Shown here: positions 55,323 to 63,594 of the stretch, in pieces
Layout: each line of letters opens with the position of its first letter
Position numbering within the stretch: position 1 is the stretch's first letter
From: Pseudobutyrivibrio sp. YE44
Lineage (GTDB): Bacteria > Bacillota > Clostridia > Lachnospirales > Lachnospiraceae
Direction: 5' to 3'
NCBI RefSeq assembly: GCF_900104335.1
Contig: NZ_FMXT01000007.1
Span: 41,400-105,399, forward strand
DNA length: 64,000 nucleotides
The notes under the pieces: generated by a model
The model's database searches: none
What the model was told of the DNA's origin: nothing
The model's input: only the letters and a program-made list of their open reading frames with translations
Position numbers and translations under genes: made by a program

Positions 55323-57076
55323 TCTAAATAATACCCCTCAATGCTTAACTCAGTTACCTTGTTTGTAATACTATATTCACCTTCTATATTAATCCATCTA
55401 ATAACCAACTGGCCAATCACATTGCCCTGTTCATCCTTTACCCCAAAAGTCTGATTGATTATCTTGGATGTTTGTTCTGAATCATATCCATCGCCATTCT
55501 TTTCAAGCTTAAGCAATTGATCAATGGCCTCGCTTAAATCTACTGTTCCAACTATATTTTCATCTACATATATAGGAACCTTATCAATTTCACATTCTAG
55601 TATATCATCCTCCGACTCATAATCCCGGTATATGATATACATATTATTATACCCCTCTACGTCGTATTTAGATACATCTGCATTAGCAGAAATATAAAAA
55701 GTATCTTTATAGGCGCTGGCAGGTTCGTTTGATTTTGAGTATTCCTCCAGCTGCTGCTTTTGCTCTTCTGATAAAGAGGCTATATATCGCATAGGCGATA
55801 ATCCCACTTCTGTTTCTATCTCAAAGTAAGCACTGTATGCAGCCTCCTTTTCCTCTGGGGATGCCGACTCTCCTTTAGCAAGATACTTTTCGATTATTTT
55901 TGCCTGAGAGGTTGTAACCACGCTAGCAACATTTATTCCAGGGACCAGATAAACCAAGTAGCTTCCAACAACCACTATGAATATCCCAAAGAACATAATC
56001 TCCTTCTTTTGGATGAGATTAATAATGTAGATTATAAAATATACAATCTCGGCAACAATCAACGCCAATCCAAAGTATCTGCTGTCTGTAAATCCATGCG
56101 CTTGAACACGCATTGTAAGACACATGATTTGTAAAACAATGAATGGAAGAAACAACAGCGGCATCACCTTCAAAGGCTTAACCATACTGTCATCACAACA
56201 TCCCTGGGCCATAGTCCAAACTATAACTCCACCAGAAAACAGGGCTGCCAAAATAGTAAACACCTGATTCGATGGGAAGGTCCAGGTTACAAGGATTTTA
56301 ATTATATAAATATAGATGATAACGAAAGCTATGGCTGTCAATATCGTAAATACGTAGGACAGTAAAACCTTTGCAAACTTGCCAAGTGGCGCTTCTGTCT
56401 TTGAAAGACCAGACACTGCACATGGGAACTGTACCAAAGCAATCAACAATATTTCTATTCTCTCAATCAAATCGATAGCAGATGTATCTATGATAAGTGT
56501 GTCGAAGGCCCACAGTATCACTAACGTACCTATAGCGACAATTCCATACACAAGCTCCGCCTTCATGAGCCCACAGAAGGCTTTTGCCAAATAACTTTCA
56601 AAGGACTGTCCGCTTCTCTTAAAGAAGTAAAAGATTGTCAGACCAACTATTGTTACCAGCACACAAAATAACACTCTGTTTGACAAGTGAACATAGCTAT
56701 AGTGGTTATCATCATTTATCCATGGACACAACTCCTTTATAACCAACCAATTCTGTAGAACAGCCAGAAAACCAGCTAGCACTATCAATCCATAAGTTAA
56801 TAAATTCTTGCCAGCATTCCACTTGTAGCCCTCCTCATCCCTTTTGTAAAGATGAATGGCCTCACATAGAAGAACGCTTAAAGCAGTTCCCGCTAGAGCC
56901 CTACTTGCAAAATCAAGGGTATCACCAATAAGTTCTACCTCGTAGTCGCCAAAATGAAACAGACAATTATAATTAATTGCCAAGCATACCATAGCAAGCA
57001 AAAAGACTATCATAGAACAGCGATGTTCCCTAATGGCATCCTTAAATATATTCTTTACCTTTTCAATTATCTTCAT
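55319..57076 (-). CDS. DUF4153-family polytopic membrane protein
   Basis: 585 aa. The first about 370 residues hold roughly 11 transmembrane helices. DUF4153 blocks are LSYVFTILTAIAFVIIYIYI, KILVTWTFPSNQVFTILAAL and RVQAHGFTDSRYFGLALIVA. A soluble C-terminal region of about 190 aa follows and is probably exported. No reaction is known for the family. AGGAGA precedes the ATG. It is tightly placed between a lipoprotein gene (18-nt gap) and a diguanylate cyclase (4-nt overlap). Confidence 0.8.
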   Translation of the reverse strand: MKIIEKVKNIFKDAIREHRCSMIVFLLAMVCLAINYNCLFHFGDYEVELIGDTLDFASRALAGTALSVLLCEAIHLYKRDEEGYKWNAGKNLLTYGLIVLAGFLAVLQNWLVIKELCPWINDDNHYSYVHLSNRVLFCVLVTIVGLTIFYFFKRSGQSFESYLAKAFCGLMKAELVYGIVAIGTLVILWAFDTLIIDTSAIDLIERIEILLIALVQFPCAVSGLSKTEAPLGKFAKVLLSYVFTILTAIAFVIIYIYIIKILVTWTFPSNQVFTILAALFSGGVIVWTMAQGCCDDSMVKPLKVMPLLFLPFIVLQIMCLTMRVQAHGFTDSRYFGLALIVAEIVYFIIYIINLIQKKEIMFFGIFIVVVGSYLVYLVPGINVASVVTTSQAKIIEKYLAKGESASPEEKEAAYSAYFEIETEVGLSPMRYIASLSEEQKQQLEEYSKSNEPASAYKDTFYISANADVSKYDVEGYNNMYIIYRDYESEDDILECEIDKVPIYVDENIVGTVDLSEAIDQLLKLEKNGDGYDSEQTSKIINQTFGVKDEQGNVIGQLVIRWINIEGEYSITNKVTELSIEGYYLE

Positions 57077-57094
57077 AAATTATTCTCCTAATTA

Positions 57095-59041
57095 TTAATC
57101 CCAGAGATACCAAATATCTTCTTCATCCACAAGCATAGGGATATCATCGAAGATATCCTCCAAATAAATAACCTCTTCATCATTTTCTTCAGAATCTTCA
57201 TCATCTTCAGAAATGATTTCTATACCTGTATATCTTCCGTCCTTGAGCTGCATTATGACGTAGGTTTCATCTGTACATAACAGCGTCATCTGCGTTCCCG
57301 CTGGAAGAGTTTCCTCTTTCCAATCGTCTTCGTCATCGTCTTCAAGACTTTTTCCAACAGGTAAGGTGTAGTCTATTTTTAACTTTACCTTTTCACCTGT
57401 CTTGATGATTTTGTTGCCATCATCTATAGATGAATTAGATGCATACATTTCTATTTCATCATTGGTTTTAGGCAAGCCGTCCATTCCTATGAAGAAATTT
57501 TCATAGGTGACAGCAGCTCCGAAAACCGTCTGTGTTCTAAAGAGATCGAAGCTTCTGGTATTTGTGATATCTCCATTAAATAGCGAAAACTTGCTATCAA
57601 ACTCCTTTGGTTCCACCAGACGATTTCCATTTAAATTGAACACGTACATATAGCTGTCGTAACAGAATCTTACCATATTTACCAATAGGAATTTCTGCCC
57701 GTTAGCTCTCTCAATTAAATAGGCTCTGTTAATAGGCGTTGCGTCAGGGATTGTAACTTTATCGTCATCAGCTGACAGTGAAAGAGTTGCATGGCCAAGT
57801 CCAGCGTTGCTATATTCCAAGGTGTATTCCACTTCGTCAACAGCAAATTGTACACTATCTTTGCCGTGTTCGGGTTCTGTTTTTCCAAAAAGCTTTGTAA
57901 CTTTATCCTTCGTCGCACCTAACTTATCAAGCACCTCAGCATAGGTATAATTTGCTTCGCCTTCAAGATCCTGCTCAGTTTCAACAATATTAAGCTGCTT
58001 TTCCTTATACGTATATACGAATTGTTCTTCATCCATTTGAACTAAAAGTTCTGGAACATTGTCATCATCTATCTTTTGCAAATCATATAGATAACTAGAA
58101 GGATTAGTATTGTTCGCTTCAAGCTTGTCTATCAAATCCGCATACGCTGCTTTATAAGACTTGTAATCTTCATCATTGATATTATGTAATAATAGGTAAT
58201 CCTTTATTCCATCAACAGAATAATCATTACCCACATATTCTTCTGCTGCCTCTGAAAGCGCCACGTCAATCAAATAATAATCTTGGCTTTCGTGAAGAAC
58301 ACCTTCAAATATCAGTGCTCTTTCTTTATCGCCCATTTTGCAGGTCATCAAAATATCTGATACACAGTCTTTGTTATAGTCTGTTACCTCCACATCACAT
58401 ATATCAGATATCTGCATCCACCCATCAGCAGTGTAAAAACCTTGGTCAACTTCTGCAACCTTCTTTCCGTCAGCCGTGATAAACAAATGCGCATCACGAC
58501 TATCATTACCATAAAAAGCCACGAACCTACATACACCATATGGCTCAAGATTTAAATCAAAAGCTTTCGAGCAGCCCTCCTCCCATAGAAATTCGTTATG
58601 GAGAAAGTTGTAGGTTTTTCCGTCCCACTTAAACGACACCTTTCTAGATGGATTCATGATTTTAAAATCGGCATCCTCAGTTTCCAAGACTGGTTCAACA
58701 ACCACCGCATATGTATCACCTAACTTTTTACCTGACAGAGCCCTGTACTTATCTGGAGTATACTCCTTGGTTTGACGGTTTTCATAAACCTCATCCCAAT
58801 CAATGTCATCCAGATTGTTAAACTCTATTCCCAGGAAATAGTTATACTCCATATGGGAGAAATCTTCTTCGATTTGCTTTAACTCCTTCTCGGAGAGAGC
58901 CAATGAATCTTCTTTTTTTACTGTTTCTTTTTTTGCTCTCTTATCATCATTACTCTGTATATTTGATTTGCAACCACCGGCAAGTACCAACGAAATTGCC
59001 AGTGACATGCAAACTGCTTTTTTTACAAAACGCTTCAACAT
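57095..59041 (-). CDS. Large lipoprotein, paralogue of the one at 14532
   Basis: 648 aa. Lipobox VLAGGC near residue 20-25, then a Lys/Glu linker. It shares ordered blocks with 14532-16199: LALSEKELKQIEEDFSHMEY with DDIDWDEVYENR, CRFVAFYGNDSRDAHLFITA then DGKKVAEVDQGFYTADGW, VTDYNKDCVSDILMTCKMGD (FG-GAP/VCBS-like), and YDLQKIDDDNVPELLVQMDE. It adds a C-terminal SH3-like segment (GTQMTLLCTDETYVIMQLKD) and a very acidic tail. GAGGAG precedes the ATG. First gene of a three-gene operon with DUF4153 and GGDEF proteins. Confidence 0.85.
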   Translation of the reverse strand: MLKRFVKKAVCMSLAISLVLAGGCKSNIQSNDDKRAKKETVKKEDSLALSEKELKQIEEDFSHMEYNYFLGIEFNNLDDIDWDEVYENRQTKEYTPDKYRALSGKKLGDTYAVVVEPVLETEDADFKIMNPSRKVSFKWDGKTYNFLHNEFLWEEGCSKAFDLNLEPYGVCRFVAFYGNDSRDAHLFITADGKKVAEVDQGFYTADGWMQISDICDVEVTDYNKDCVSDILMTCKMGDKERALIFEGVLHESQDYYLIDVALSEAAEEYVGNDYSVDGIKDYLLLHNINDEDYKSYKAAYADLIDKLEANNTNPSSYLYDLQKIDDDNVPELLVQMDEEQFVYTYKEKQLNIVETEQDLEGEANYTYAEVLDKLGATKDKVTKLFGKTEPEHGKDSVQFAVDEVEYTLEYSNAGLGHATLSLSADDDKVTIPDATPINRAYLIERANGQKFLLVNMVRFCYDSYMYVFNLNGNRLVEPKEFDSKFSLFNGDITNTRSFDLFRTQTVFGAAVTYENFFIGMDGLPKTNDEIEMYASNSSIDDGNKIIKTGEKVKLKIDYTLPVGKSLEDDDEDDWKEETLPAGTQMTLLCTDETYVIMQLKDGRYTGIEIISEDDEDSEENDEEVIYLEDIFDDIPMLVDEEDIWYLWD

Positions 59042-59084
59042 CTATCTCCTCTAGTATTCCAATTACTTTTGCACTTATTATGAC

Positions 59085-59131
59085 AAAAGTCCTATGCCTT
59101 TTGCAAATACATCTGCAAATGACATAGGACT
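59085..59131 (-). terminator. Terminator of the YukD-like gene
   Basis: AGTCCTATG pairs with CATAGGACT (59088-59131) with an inner TTTGCA/TGCAAA stem and CTTTTG on minus. Confidence 0.75.
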
Positions 59132-59155
59132 ATTACTATCTATTACAACTGCAAA

Positions 59156-59404
59156 TTAATTCTCACCAACATACACCGAGCTTCCATCTCTAAGCCCCAG
59201 CTCTTCGAGGGTTTTCTCTCCACGAATAAGAGCCACAGGATTTTCGGCACGCATGAAGCATTCATCTGGGTTGTCGATATCTATGCCCAGATTGAAGCCG
59301 CTATTCATTCCATAAATAAACTCATTGGCTGTGATATTTACAGGAGTCTCAATATCAACAACTGCTCCGTTGTGATGAAACATCATTACAATTTTTTCTT
59401 CCAT
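59156..59404 (-). CDS. YukD/EsaB-like ubiquitin-fold protein
   Basis: 82 aa. It reads EEKIVMMFHHNGAVVDIETP then VNITANEFIYGMNSGFNLGI, and CFMRAENPVALIRGEKTLEE then LGLRDGSSVYVGE. The LxAENPxALIRGxKTLxELGLRDGS stretch is the hallmark of the EsaB/YukD ubiquitin-like proteins that accompany type VIIb secretion genes. EsaB is a cytosolic regulator or chaperone-like factor. The SD is weak. It follows a polytopic membrane protein (60-nt gap) and ends at a terminator. No EssC ATPase or WXG100 gene is visible inside the window. Confidence 0.7.
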   Translation of the reverse strand: MEEKIVMMFHHNGAVVDIETPVNITANEFIYGMNSGFNLGIDIDNPDECFMRAENPVALIRGEKTLEELGLRDGSSVYVGEN

Positions 59405-59464
59405 ACTTCGTTTTACTATTCCTTATCTATTTTTTTAATAAAAACCAATACATTACCATCTATA

Positions 59465-60199
59465 CTAGACATTCGTAGATATTATCTGCTTGTTACTTTC
59501 ACTGATGGTTTTGTCTATAGCCTCAACCTCAACGCTGTTATCAGCTCTTATAGAGAGCATTTGAAGAAGAATGGCCACAGCAATGAATACACTATATATT
59601 AAACTCTGGGAAATAAACACTCTATGAACACTTAGGATAATTGATATTTGAGGATAGAACGCGGCTATCATTAGAAATATAATAGGGGTATAAAGTAACA
59701 CTCGGCTATTCGCCACCGCTTCAGATTTTTTCATCCCCACCTTGTACACATAATAAATAACTAAACAGAATGCCAAAACGCTTGTCAAATGTGGTACTAC
59801 CACCCTTGCCAAATATGTTCCCGAAGACGCATTCTCCATCAAGTCATAATACATCATGGTGTTTGTGTCATATAAGATGTTAAGCGTCTGGTTTACAATA
59901 AAACAGACATAAACTATCAACTTAAATTTATAAGATCTAGCATAAAAGTTTGAATTATTAAACAGTATCCATATTGCAAACGGCAAGCTATATATTATAG
60001 TTCCAACCACATATGGGCCAACACCGTAAGTCCGTCCGCCCCATAGATGTGAGGTTATTGCTATTCCAAATGCTACATTCGATGCAACCAGCAACCAAGA
60101 TACTTTACAGGAATATCCTTGCTCCTCTGCGATAAGTGCAGGCACATACGCCACTGCTAGCGTTACTATAATCATCAATATGGTTATAACCTTGAACAT
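59465..60199 (-). CDS. Polytopic membrane protein, unknown
   Basis: 244 aa with six or seven hydrophobic segments spread from residue 1 to about 215 (the first begins MFKVITILMIIVTLAVAYVP) and a hydrophilic acidic C-terminal tail of about 30 residues. I recognise no family. GGGG-type purines about 9 nt upstream serve as a weak SD. Transcribed from promoter copy 1 at 60242-60323 and probably cotranscribed with the YukD-like gene, so a role in a type VII-like apparatus is possible by context only. Confidence 0.75.
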   Translation of the reverse strand: MFKVITILMIIVTLAVAYVPALIAEEQGYSCKVSWLLVASNVAFGIAITSHLWGGRTYGVGPYVVGTIIYSLPFAIWILFNNSNFYARSYKFKLIVYVCFIVNQTLNILYDTNTMMYYDLMENASSGTYLARVVVPHLTSVLAFCLVIYYVYKVGMKKSEAVANSRVLLYTPIIFLMIAAFYPQISIILSVHRVFISQSLIYSVFIAVAILLQMLSIRADNSVEVEAIDKTISESNKQIISTNV

Positions 60200-60241
60200 A
60201 AAAACCCCTTTATTTCATTTCTGTTTTATACACAACAGAAA

Positions 60242-60323
60242 AATAATGACCATTAGTCATTATAGCGTATTGTTCACACATTGACCACGGTTTATACACA
60301 GTTTTTTAACATTTATTTAACAA
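60242..60323 (-). promoter_or_regulatory. Promoter/operator repeat, copy 1
   Basis: On minus: TGGTCA, 17-bp spacer, TATAAT (-10 at 60259-60264, -35 at 60282-60287). An inverted repeat ATAATGAC..GTCATTAT overlaps the -10 and start region, and TTAAATAAATGTTAA lies upstream. The 82-bp block matches 62839-62920 at all but about 11 positions. It drives the membrane protein and YukD-like genes. Confidence 0.8.
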
Positions 60324-60328
60324 ATCTA

Positions 60329-60353
60329 AGGAGCAGTCTCATTGACTGCTCCT
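60329..60353 (-). terminator. Terminator of the zinc-ribbon operon
   Basis: A perfect 10-bp stem AGGAGCAGTC/GACTGCTCCT with loop AATGA lies 12 nt after the stop at 60365. The tail TTAGATTTGTT is moderately T-rich. Confidence 0.75.
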
Positions 60354-60364
60354 ATCTGTATCTA

Positions 60365-60880
60365 CTATTTATTTTTTTGTGGCCCTATGCGATTACGAGT
60401 ATCTCTTTTCTTAGGCTTATCGAATAATCTCCTTTTTCTAACCGTTCCTCGTTTTAAATATTCTATCCTTTTACAGTAAAACTCTAGGAACCTTTCATTT
60501 TCTTCAGATAATATCTTATTATCTCTAGCTATATTTAAAGCAGCTGTTACCTCATCGTAAATCTCATCAATTTCAAAATCAAAAGTGTTTTCATTTTTAT
60601 TTTTAAGGTATAAATGATCTAAAAGATATTGCAAACACAATAATTTCTCATCGATGTCACTTTTGCTTAGATTCTCTAACTCTTCAATAAAAAGACCTTT
60701 GATTGAATTATTCTCCAAAGCATACTTATAAATACTTGCCATCAGCGCTATATGCTGGACTGGTCCACCGATGTTCTTATCCTCATACTCGTATTTGCCT
60801 AAGCCATTCATGATCTGATTTAATTCGTCATGTTCTATGGCATATATCAATGCCTCGTCGTATTTAAAATTATGTCCCAC
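60365..60880 (-). CDS. Helical cytosolic protein, unknown
   Basis: 171 aa with a GTG start at 60880 preceded by AAAGG at 10 nt. It is predicted all-helical and rich in Glu/Leu/Asn (DEALIYAIEHDELNQIMNGL, LLCLQYLLDHLYLKNKNEN), with a strongly basic tail (RGTVRKRRLFDKPKKRDTRN). No family recognised. It follows the upstream gene with a 2-nt gap, so the two are coupled. It is last in the operon begun at promoter copy 2; its size and fold class would suit an immunity or adaptor protein, but this is speculation. Confidence 0.75.
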   Translation of the reverse strand: MGHNFKYDEALIYAIEHDELNQIMNGLGKYEYEDKNIGGPVQHIALMASIYKYALENNSIKGLFIEELENLSKSDIDEKLLCLQYLLDHLYLKNKNENTFDFEIDEIYDEVTAALNIARDNKILSEENERFLEFYCKRIEYLKRGTVRKRRLFDKPKKRDTRNRIGPQKNK

Positions 60881-60882
60881 GC

Positions 60883-61236
60883 TTACGAAACCTTTACAAG
60901 TTCTTCTCCCTTTGCTATTTTTCCGCCCATATACTTGTCAACCCAAATGGCAACTTGCTCATATTCCTCAACTGTTGATATGGCAACACCTAGCTTTTCA
61001 AGCTGCTCAAGCTTTACAACCTTTAACTCCTCAGTTTTTTCCCGTCCTTGATGTTGCAATATATCATTAAGAGATATCGAACCATTTGAAGGTATGCCGA
61101 TTATAACAGTATGCTTCACCTCATCTATCGTAATACTGAAGACATCTAGCACCATAACACAGACTTTCTTTTCATTGACACCATTATGATTCTCATTAGA
61201 GGTACAGCTCTTTTTGTTTGCAAATTTAAAAAACAT
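60883..61236 (-). CDS. Small beta-rich protein, possibly EF-Tu-domain-2-like
   Basis: 117 aa. After a polar N-terminus (to about 27) it reads VCVMVLDVFSITIDEVKHTV, IIGIPSNGSISLNDILQHQG, ELKVVKLEQLEKLGVAISTV, YEQVAIWVDKYMGGKIAKGE. This follows the strand pattern of translation-GTPase domain 2 (VxDVFxI..G..VxGxIxxGxIxxxD...; ..A..VGI.L......I.KGd.L). No GTPase domain is attached. Small stand-alone versions occur in Firmicutes without known function. AAGGTGG precedes the ATG. It lies between a zinc-ribbon coiled-coil protein and a helical protein. Confidence 0.7.
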   Translation of the reverse strand: MFFKFANKKSCTSNENHNGVNEKKVCVMVLDVFSITIDEVKHTVIIGIPSNGSISLNDILQHQGREKTEELKVVKLEQLEKLGVAISTVEEYEQVAIWVDKYMGGKIAKGEELVKVS

Positions 61237-61260
61237 TTATAAGTCCACCTTTTTTAGTTT

Positions 61261-62136
61261 TTATGCGCTCAATACTTTCCTCACAACTTTTGAATCGCAA
61301 TTATCATGCGGAATCGTTCCATAAGTCACAGCTATAATTCCGCCACAAGAATCCTCATACTTATCCTTAGTCATTTTACCAATAACTCTATAGTCAACAT
61401 TACAATCATTAGCACTCCCAAATGGAAATGTGCTTTTCACCTGATTATAAATCTTCAACTCTTGCTCAGCATGGCTAACCAACAATTCATTATGTTTTAT
61501 TCTATCGTTGAGTTCCTTTATCTGACGTTTGATTTTATGCTTTGAAAAGAAAGCTGCAGATTTTAGTGAAGTTTCTAATGTTGTCACCTGAGATAAAAGA
61601 TTTGCCTTCTCTACTATAAACTTTTCTAACAACAGCCTATATTTCTTATACCTGCTGTCAATTGTAGACTTCAAATCCGTAACGTATTTTTCTGGGTCTG
61701 AAAAGGATAAATTTTCTGCCTGATAAAATTTAGTTGCATTCTCACCATCAATCAGTCTAGGAAGCTCCACTGGTTCGAGCACTTCTATCAGTTCTCTAAG
61801 AGCTCCCTTCTGCCATACATTCTTATTGTTACAAGAAGGGCAGGAACAATCCAAACCAAATAAAGAATAATCCCCATTAAAAAAATCAAACGCAAGATTA
61901 TTTTTTTCAAACAAGTCTGTTATAGCTTCCGGCCTATAGGTTTTATCAACAATACTATCTACAGCTTTTCTAACACAAATATCCGCCGCATTACGTTTTT
62001 CATTCTCGTTTGAGTCACAGTCAAAATTCACCCCTATATCTAATCGATTTTGGGTGATAATCAGAGCATTACAATAACTGCATCTATATATAAAGTGTAC
62101 GTTGTATTTATATTTTCCACTACTTGAAGTAATCAT
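61261..62136 (-). CDS. Zinc-ribbon protein with coiled coil, unknown
   Basis: 291 aa. Two separated Cys pairs, YRCSYCNAL near residue 20 and CSCPSCNNKNVWQKG near 98-112, probably form one zinc ribbon. A coiled coil covers about 150-235 (EKFIVEKANLLSQVTTLETS, KHKIKRQIKELNDRIKHNEL), and the C-terminus is compact. No transmembrane segment. The Cys arrangement (aromatic-x-C-S-x-C, then C-x-x-C ending in a Trp) echoes the protein at 62140, so the two may share an N-terminal domain. AGGAGA lies rather far (about 14 nt) from the ATG. Confidence 0.75.
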   Translation of the reverse strand: MITSSSGKYKYNVHFIYRCSYCNALIITQNRLDIGVNFDCDSNENEKRNAADICVRKAVDSIVDKTYRPEAITDLFEKNNLAFDFFNGDYSLFGLDCSCPSCNNKNVWQKGALRELIEVLEPVELPRLIDGENATKFYQAENLSFSDPEKYVTDLKSTIDSRYKKYRLLLEKFIVEKANLLSQVTTLETSLKSAAFFSKHKIKRQIKELNDRIKHNELLVSHAEQELKIYNQVKSTFPFGSANDCNVDYRVIGKMTKDKYEDSCGGIIAVTYGTIPHDNCDSKVVRKVLSA

Positions 62137-62139
62137 ATA

Positions 62140-62772
62140 TTACTTAAAATCTCCTGCTTTCATTATGTAATAAAGCGCTTCATTCATAGGTTTGATTGCT
62201 TCGTGTTCACGCGCATAATCAACTAAATCAGCATTATTACATACTATTTTAGGAAGGCTTTCCCTCGGTATCCTAGATAATCTTTTTTGGAAAGTATAAT
62301 CGTAATAATTCCCAGCAACTGCACAAGCTATTTCTATACCAAGCGCTATTATTAATGGAATACTTTCTTCCCATGTTGTACAGCCTATTAAACCACCAAG
62401 TGTAAAAAAGGCTAATGGCATACAAATATATGCCAATCCCACGTACCATCTACTTGTTTTTGCCCATATTTCTCTTTTTTTACAATTCTTACATTTTCCA
62501 TTATTTGAAAGTAATAATGACTCTCTCAATTTTTTAGCATTGTAAACTGGGTCTCTAATAATCCCAAGAGCTGCGTCTTTCCACCTTCTGTTAGTTGTTT
62601 CCTCTAGTTCTGCTTTTGCTTTTTCGACTCGCCTTCTTGTCAAATTACTTGTAGTTGACGAAAAGGAAACCTTTAAAACCCCATGTGAGCAATTATACTC
62701 TCCGCATTTTGAGCATTTCCAACCCACATCAACATTTACCGTCATCCACGACGTAATATAACTAGTACCCAT
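62140..62772 (-). CDS. Zinc-ribbon membrane protein, unknown
   Basis: 210 aa from the ATG at 62772 (GAGAGGA upstream; an in-frame TTG earlier is part of the SD). N-terminal WKCSKCGEYNC and later GKCKNCKKREIW form a likely zinc ribbon separated by a basic helical stretch (LTRRRVEKAKAELEETTNRR). Two transmembrane helices follow (about 112-133 and 138-157), then a cytosolic tail. First gene of the operon from promoter copy 2 and separated by 3 nt from the next gene. The zinc domain is shared in outline with that gene product. Confidence 0.78.
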   Translation of the reverse strand: MGTSYITSWMTVNVDVGWKCSKCGEYNCSHGVLKVSFSSTTSNLTRRRVEKAKAELEETTNRRWKDAALGIIRDPVYNAKKLRESLLLSNNGKCKNCKKREIWAKTSRWYVGLAYICMPLAFFTLGGLIGCTTWEESIPLIIALGIEIACAVAGNYYDYTFQKRLSRIPRESLPKIVCNNADLVDYAREHEAIKPMNEALYYIMKAGDFK

Positions 62773-62838
62773 ATTTGTTCCTCTCAATATTTTCCAATGA
62801 CAATATAATCATGTATTATTATTTTTACACAGCATAAC
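62773..62838 (-). other. Leader of the zinc-ribbon operon
   Basis: A short 5' untranslated region between promoter copy 2 and the ATG at 62772. Apart from the SD nothing is seen. Confidence 0.5.
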
Positions 62839-62920
62839 AATAATGACTATTATTCATTATAACGTATCGTTCACATATTAACCACACTTTGTACACATTA
62901 TTTTAACATTTATTTAACAA
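62839..62920 (-). promoter_or_regulatory. Promoter/operator repeat, copy 2
   Basis: On minus: TGGTTA, 17-bp spacer, TATAAT (-10 at 62856-62861, -35 at 62879-62884). The inverted repeat ATAATGA..TCATTAT lies at the start region, and TTAAATAAATGTTAA upstream is identical to copy 1. It drives 62772-60365. Confidence 0.8.
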
Positions 62921-63077
62921 TCGTACTCGAAGTGCATAAGTGTTCTTGTTTCTCTGATGAAAAACAAGAATCTATACTAAAACTGAAAACGAATTAATTC
63001 TTACTGCTTCTAGAACAGGAACACATAGCGATTTATTTAATGAATAACCAGCTTTCTTGATATAGTTCATAAAATAC
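62921..63077. other. Non-coding spacer
   Basis: AT-rich. It contains one 9-bp inverted repeat, TTCTTGTTT/AAACAAGAA (62943-62970), without a T-run. No gene or other site recognised. Confidence 0.5.
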
Positions 63078-63114
63078 AAACACCGCAATGCTGTACTCTC
63101 AGCTTTGCGGTGTT
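63070..63114 (-). terminator. Terminator after the DUF3592-like fragment
   Basis: AAACACCGCAA pairs with TTGCGGTGTTT with an inner GCTG/CAGC (63078-63114), followed by GTATTTT on minus. Confidence 0.8.
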
Positions 63115-63138
63115 TATTAGCTTAGTAACCAAAGAATG

Positions 63139-63429
63139 CTAAATTACATGAAAGCTTGGGTTTATGAACGTCGAATATATACGCAAGCCAACCATAGCAA
63201 CTATTGGAAGAGCCTGAAAAATAAAAAACAACCATAGCAACCATCCATCCTGATAGTTTGCTGCTCTAACGTCATAACCCACTAAACATTTCAAATATAA
63301 AACGTCAACTTCAGACCCTACAGGATAATCATCCTCACTTAATCCACTAAGATCATAATACTTTCCCTCATACGTTGTTGTTCTGAATTTCAATTGCAGC
63401 ATTACAAAGCTGTCTACGCCAAGTATCAC
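63139..63429 (-). pseudogene. C-terminal fragment of a DUF3592-like membrane protein
   Basis: The longest reading is 96 codons from a GTG at 63429 directly preceded by an in-frame TAG. The recognisable part starts near KFRTTTYEGKYYDLSGLSED, continues YPVGSEVDVLYLKCLVGYDV and ends with one transmembrane helix (LLWLFFIFQALPIVAMVGLR). DUF3592 proteins normally have an N-terminal helix and a longer beta domain, both missing here. No SD precedes the GTG. It overlaps, in another frame, the end of a different broken gene (63368-63594), so this is probably a recombination remnant. Confidence 0.6.
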
Positions 63430-63594
63430 CTACAGTCATATCGTAAGCTACGTTTGTATCCTTGCATGCCGTGAATGTAGCTACATGTCCCTGGGTAACT
63501 ACATTCTCGTCTTCCATGCTGGAGATATCTGCTCTAATAACAGCTATCTCTGCATTACATTGGTTTATTCGACCATATAAATCTGATTTTTCAT
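63368..63594 (-). pseudogene. Frameshifted fragment of a small coiled-coil (T7SS-associated type) protein
   Basis: An ATG at 63594 with GATAGGGA upstream runs into a stop after nine codons. The +1 frame from the AAAAA run reads SDLYGRINQCNAEIAVIRAD, ISSMEDENVVTQGHVATFTA, YDMTVGDTWRRQLCNAAIEI and stops at 63368. One extra A in the run would restore a single frame from that ATG. The helical N-terminus and a degenerate WxG-like TW motif resemble the small partner proteins of LXG toxins. The C-terminus is cut off where the DUF3592-like fragment begins. Confidence 0.5.

Noticed and set aside
60242..62920. CRISPR or tandem repeat array
   Set aside because: There are only two copies, 2.6 kb apart, each carrying a promoter; no spacers.
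63139..63429. Intact small membrane protein gene starting at the GTG 63429
   Set aside because: No SD, an in-frame stop directly upstream, and the family domain starts mid-way, so a truncated remnant is more likely.
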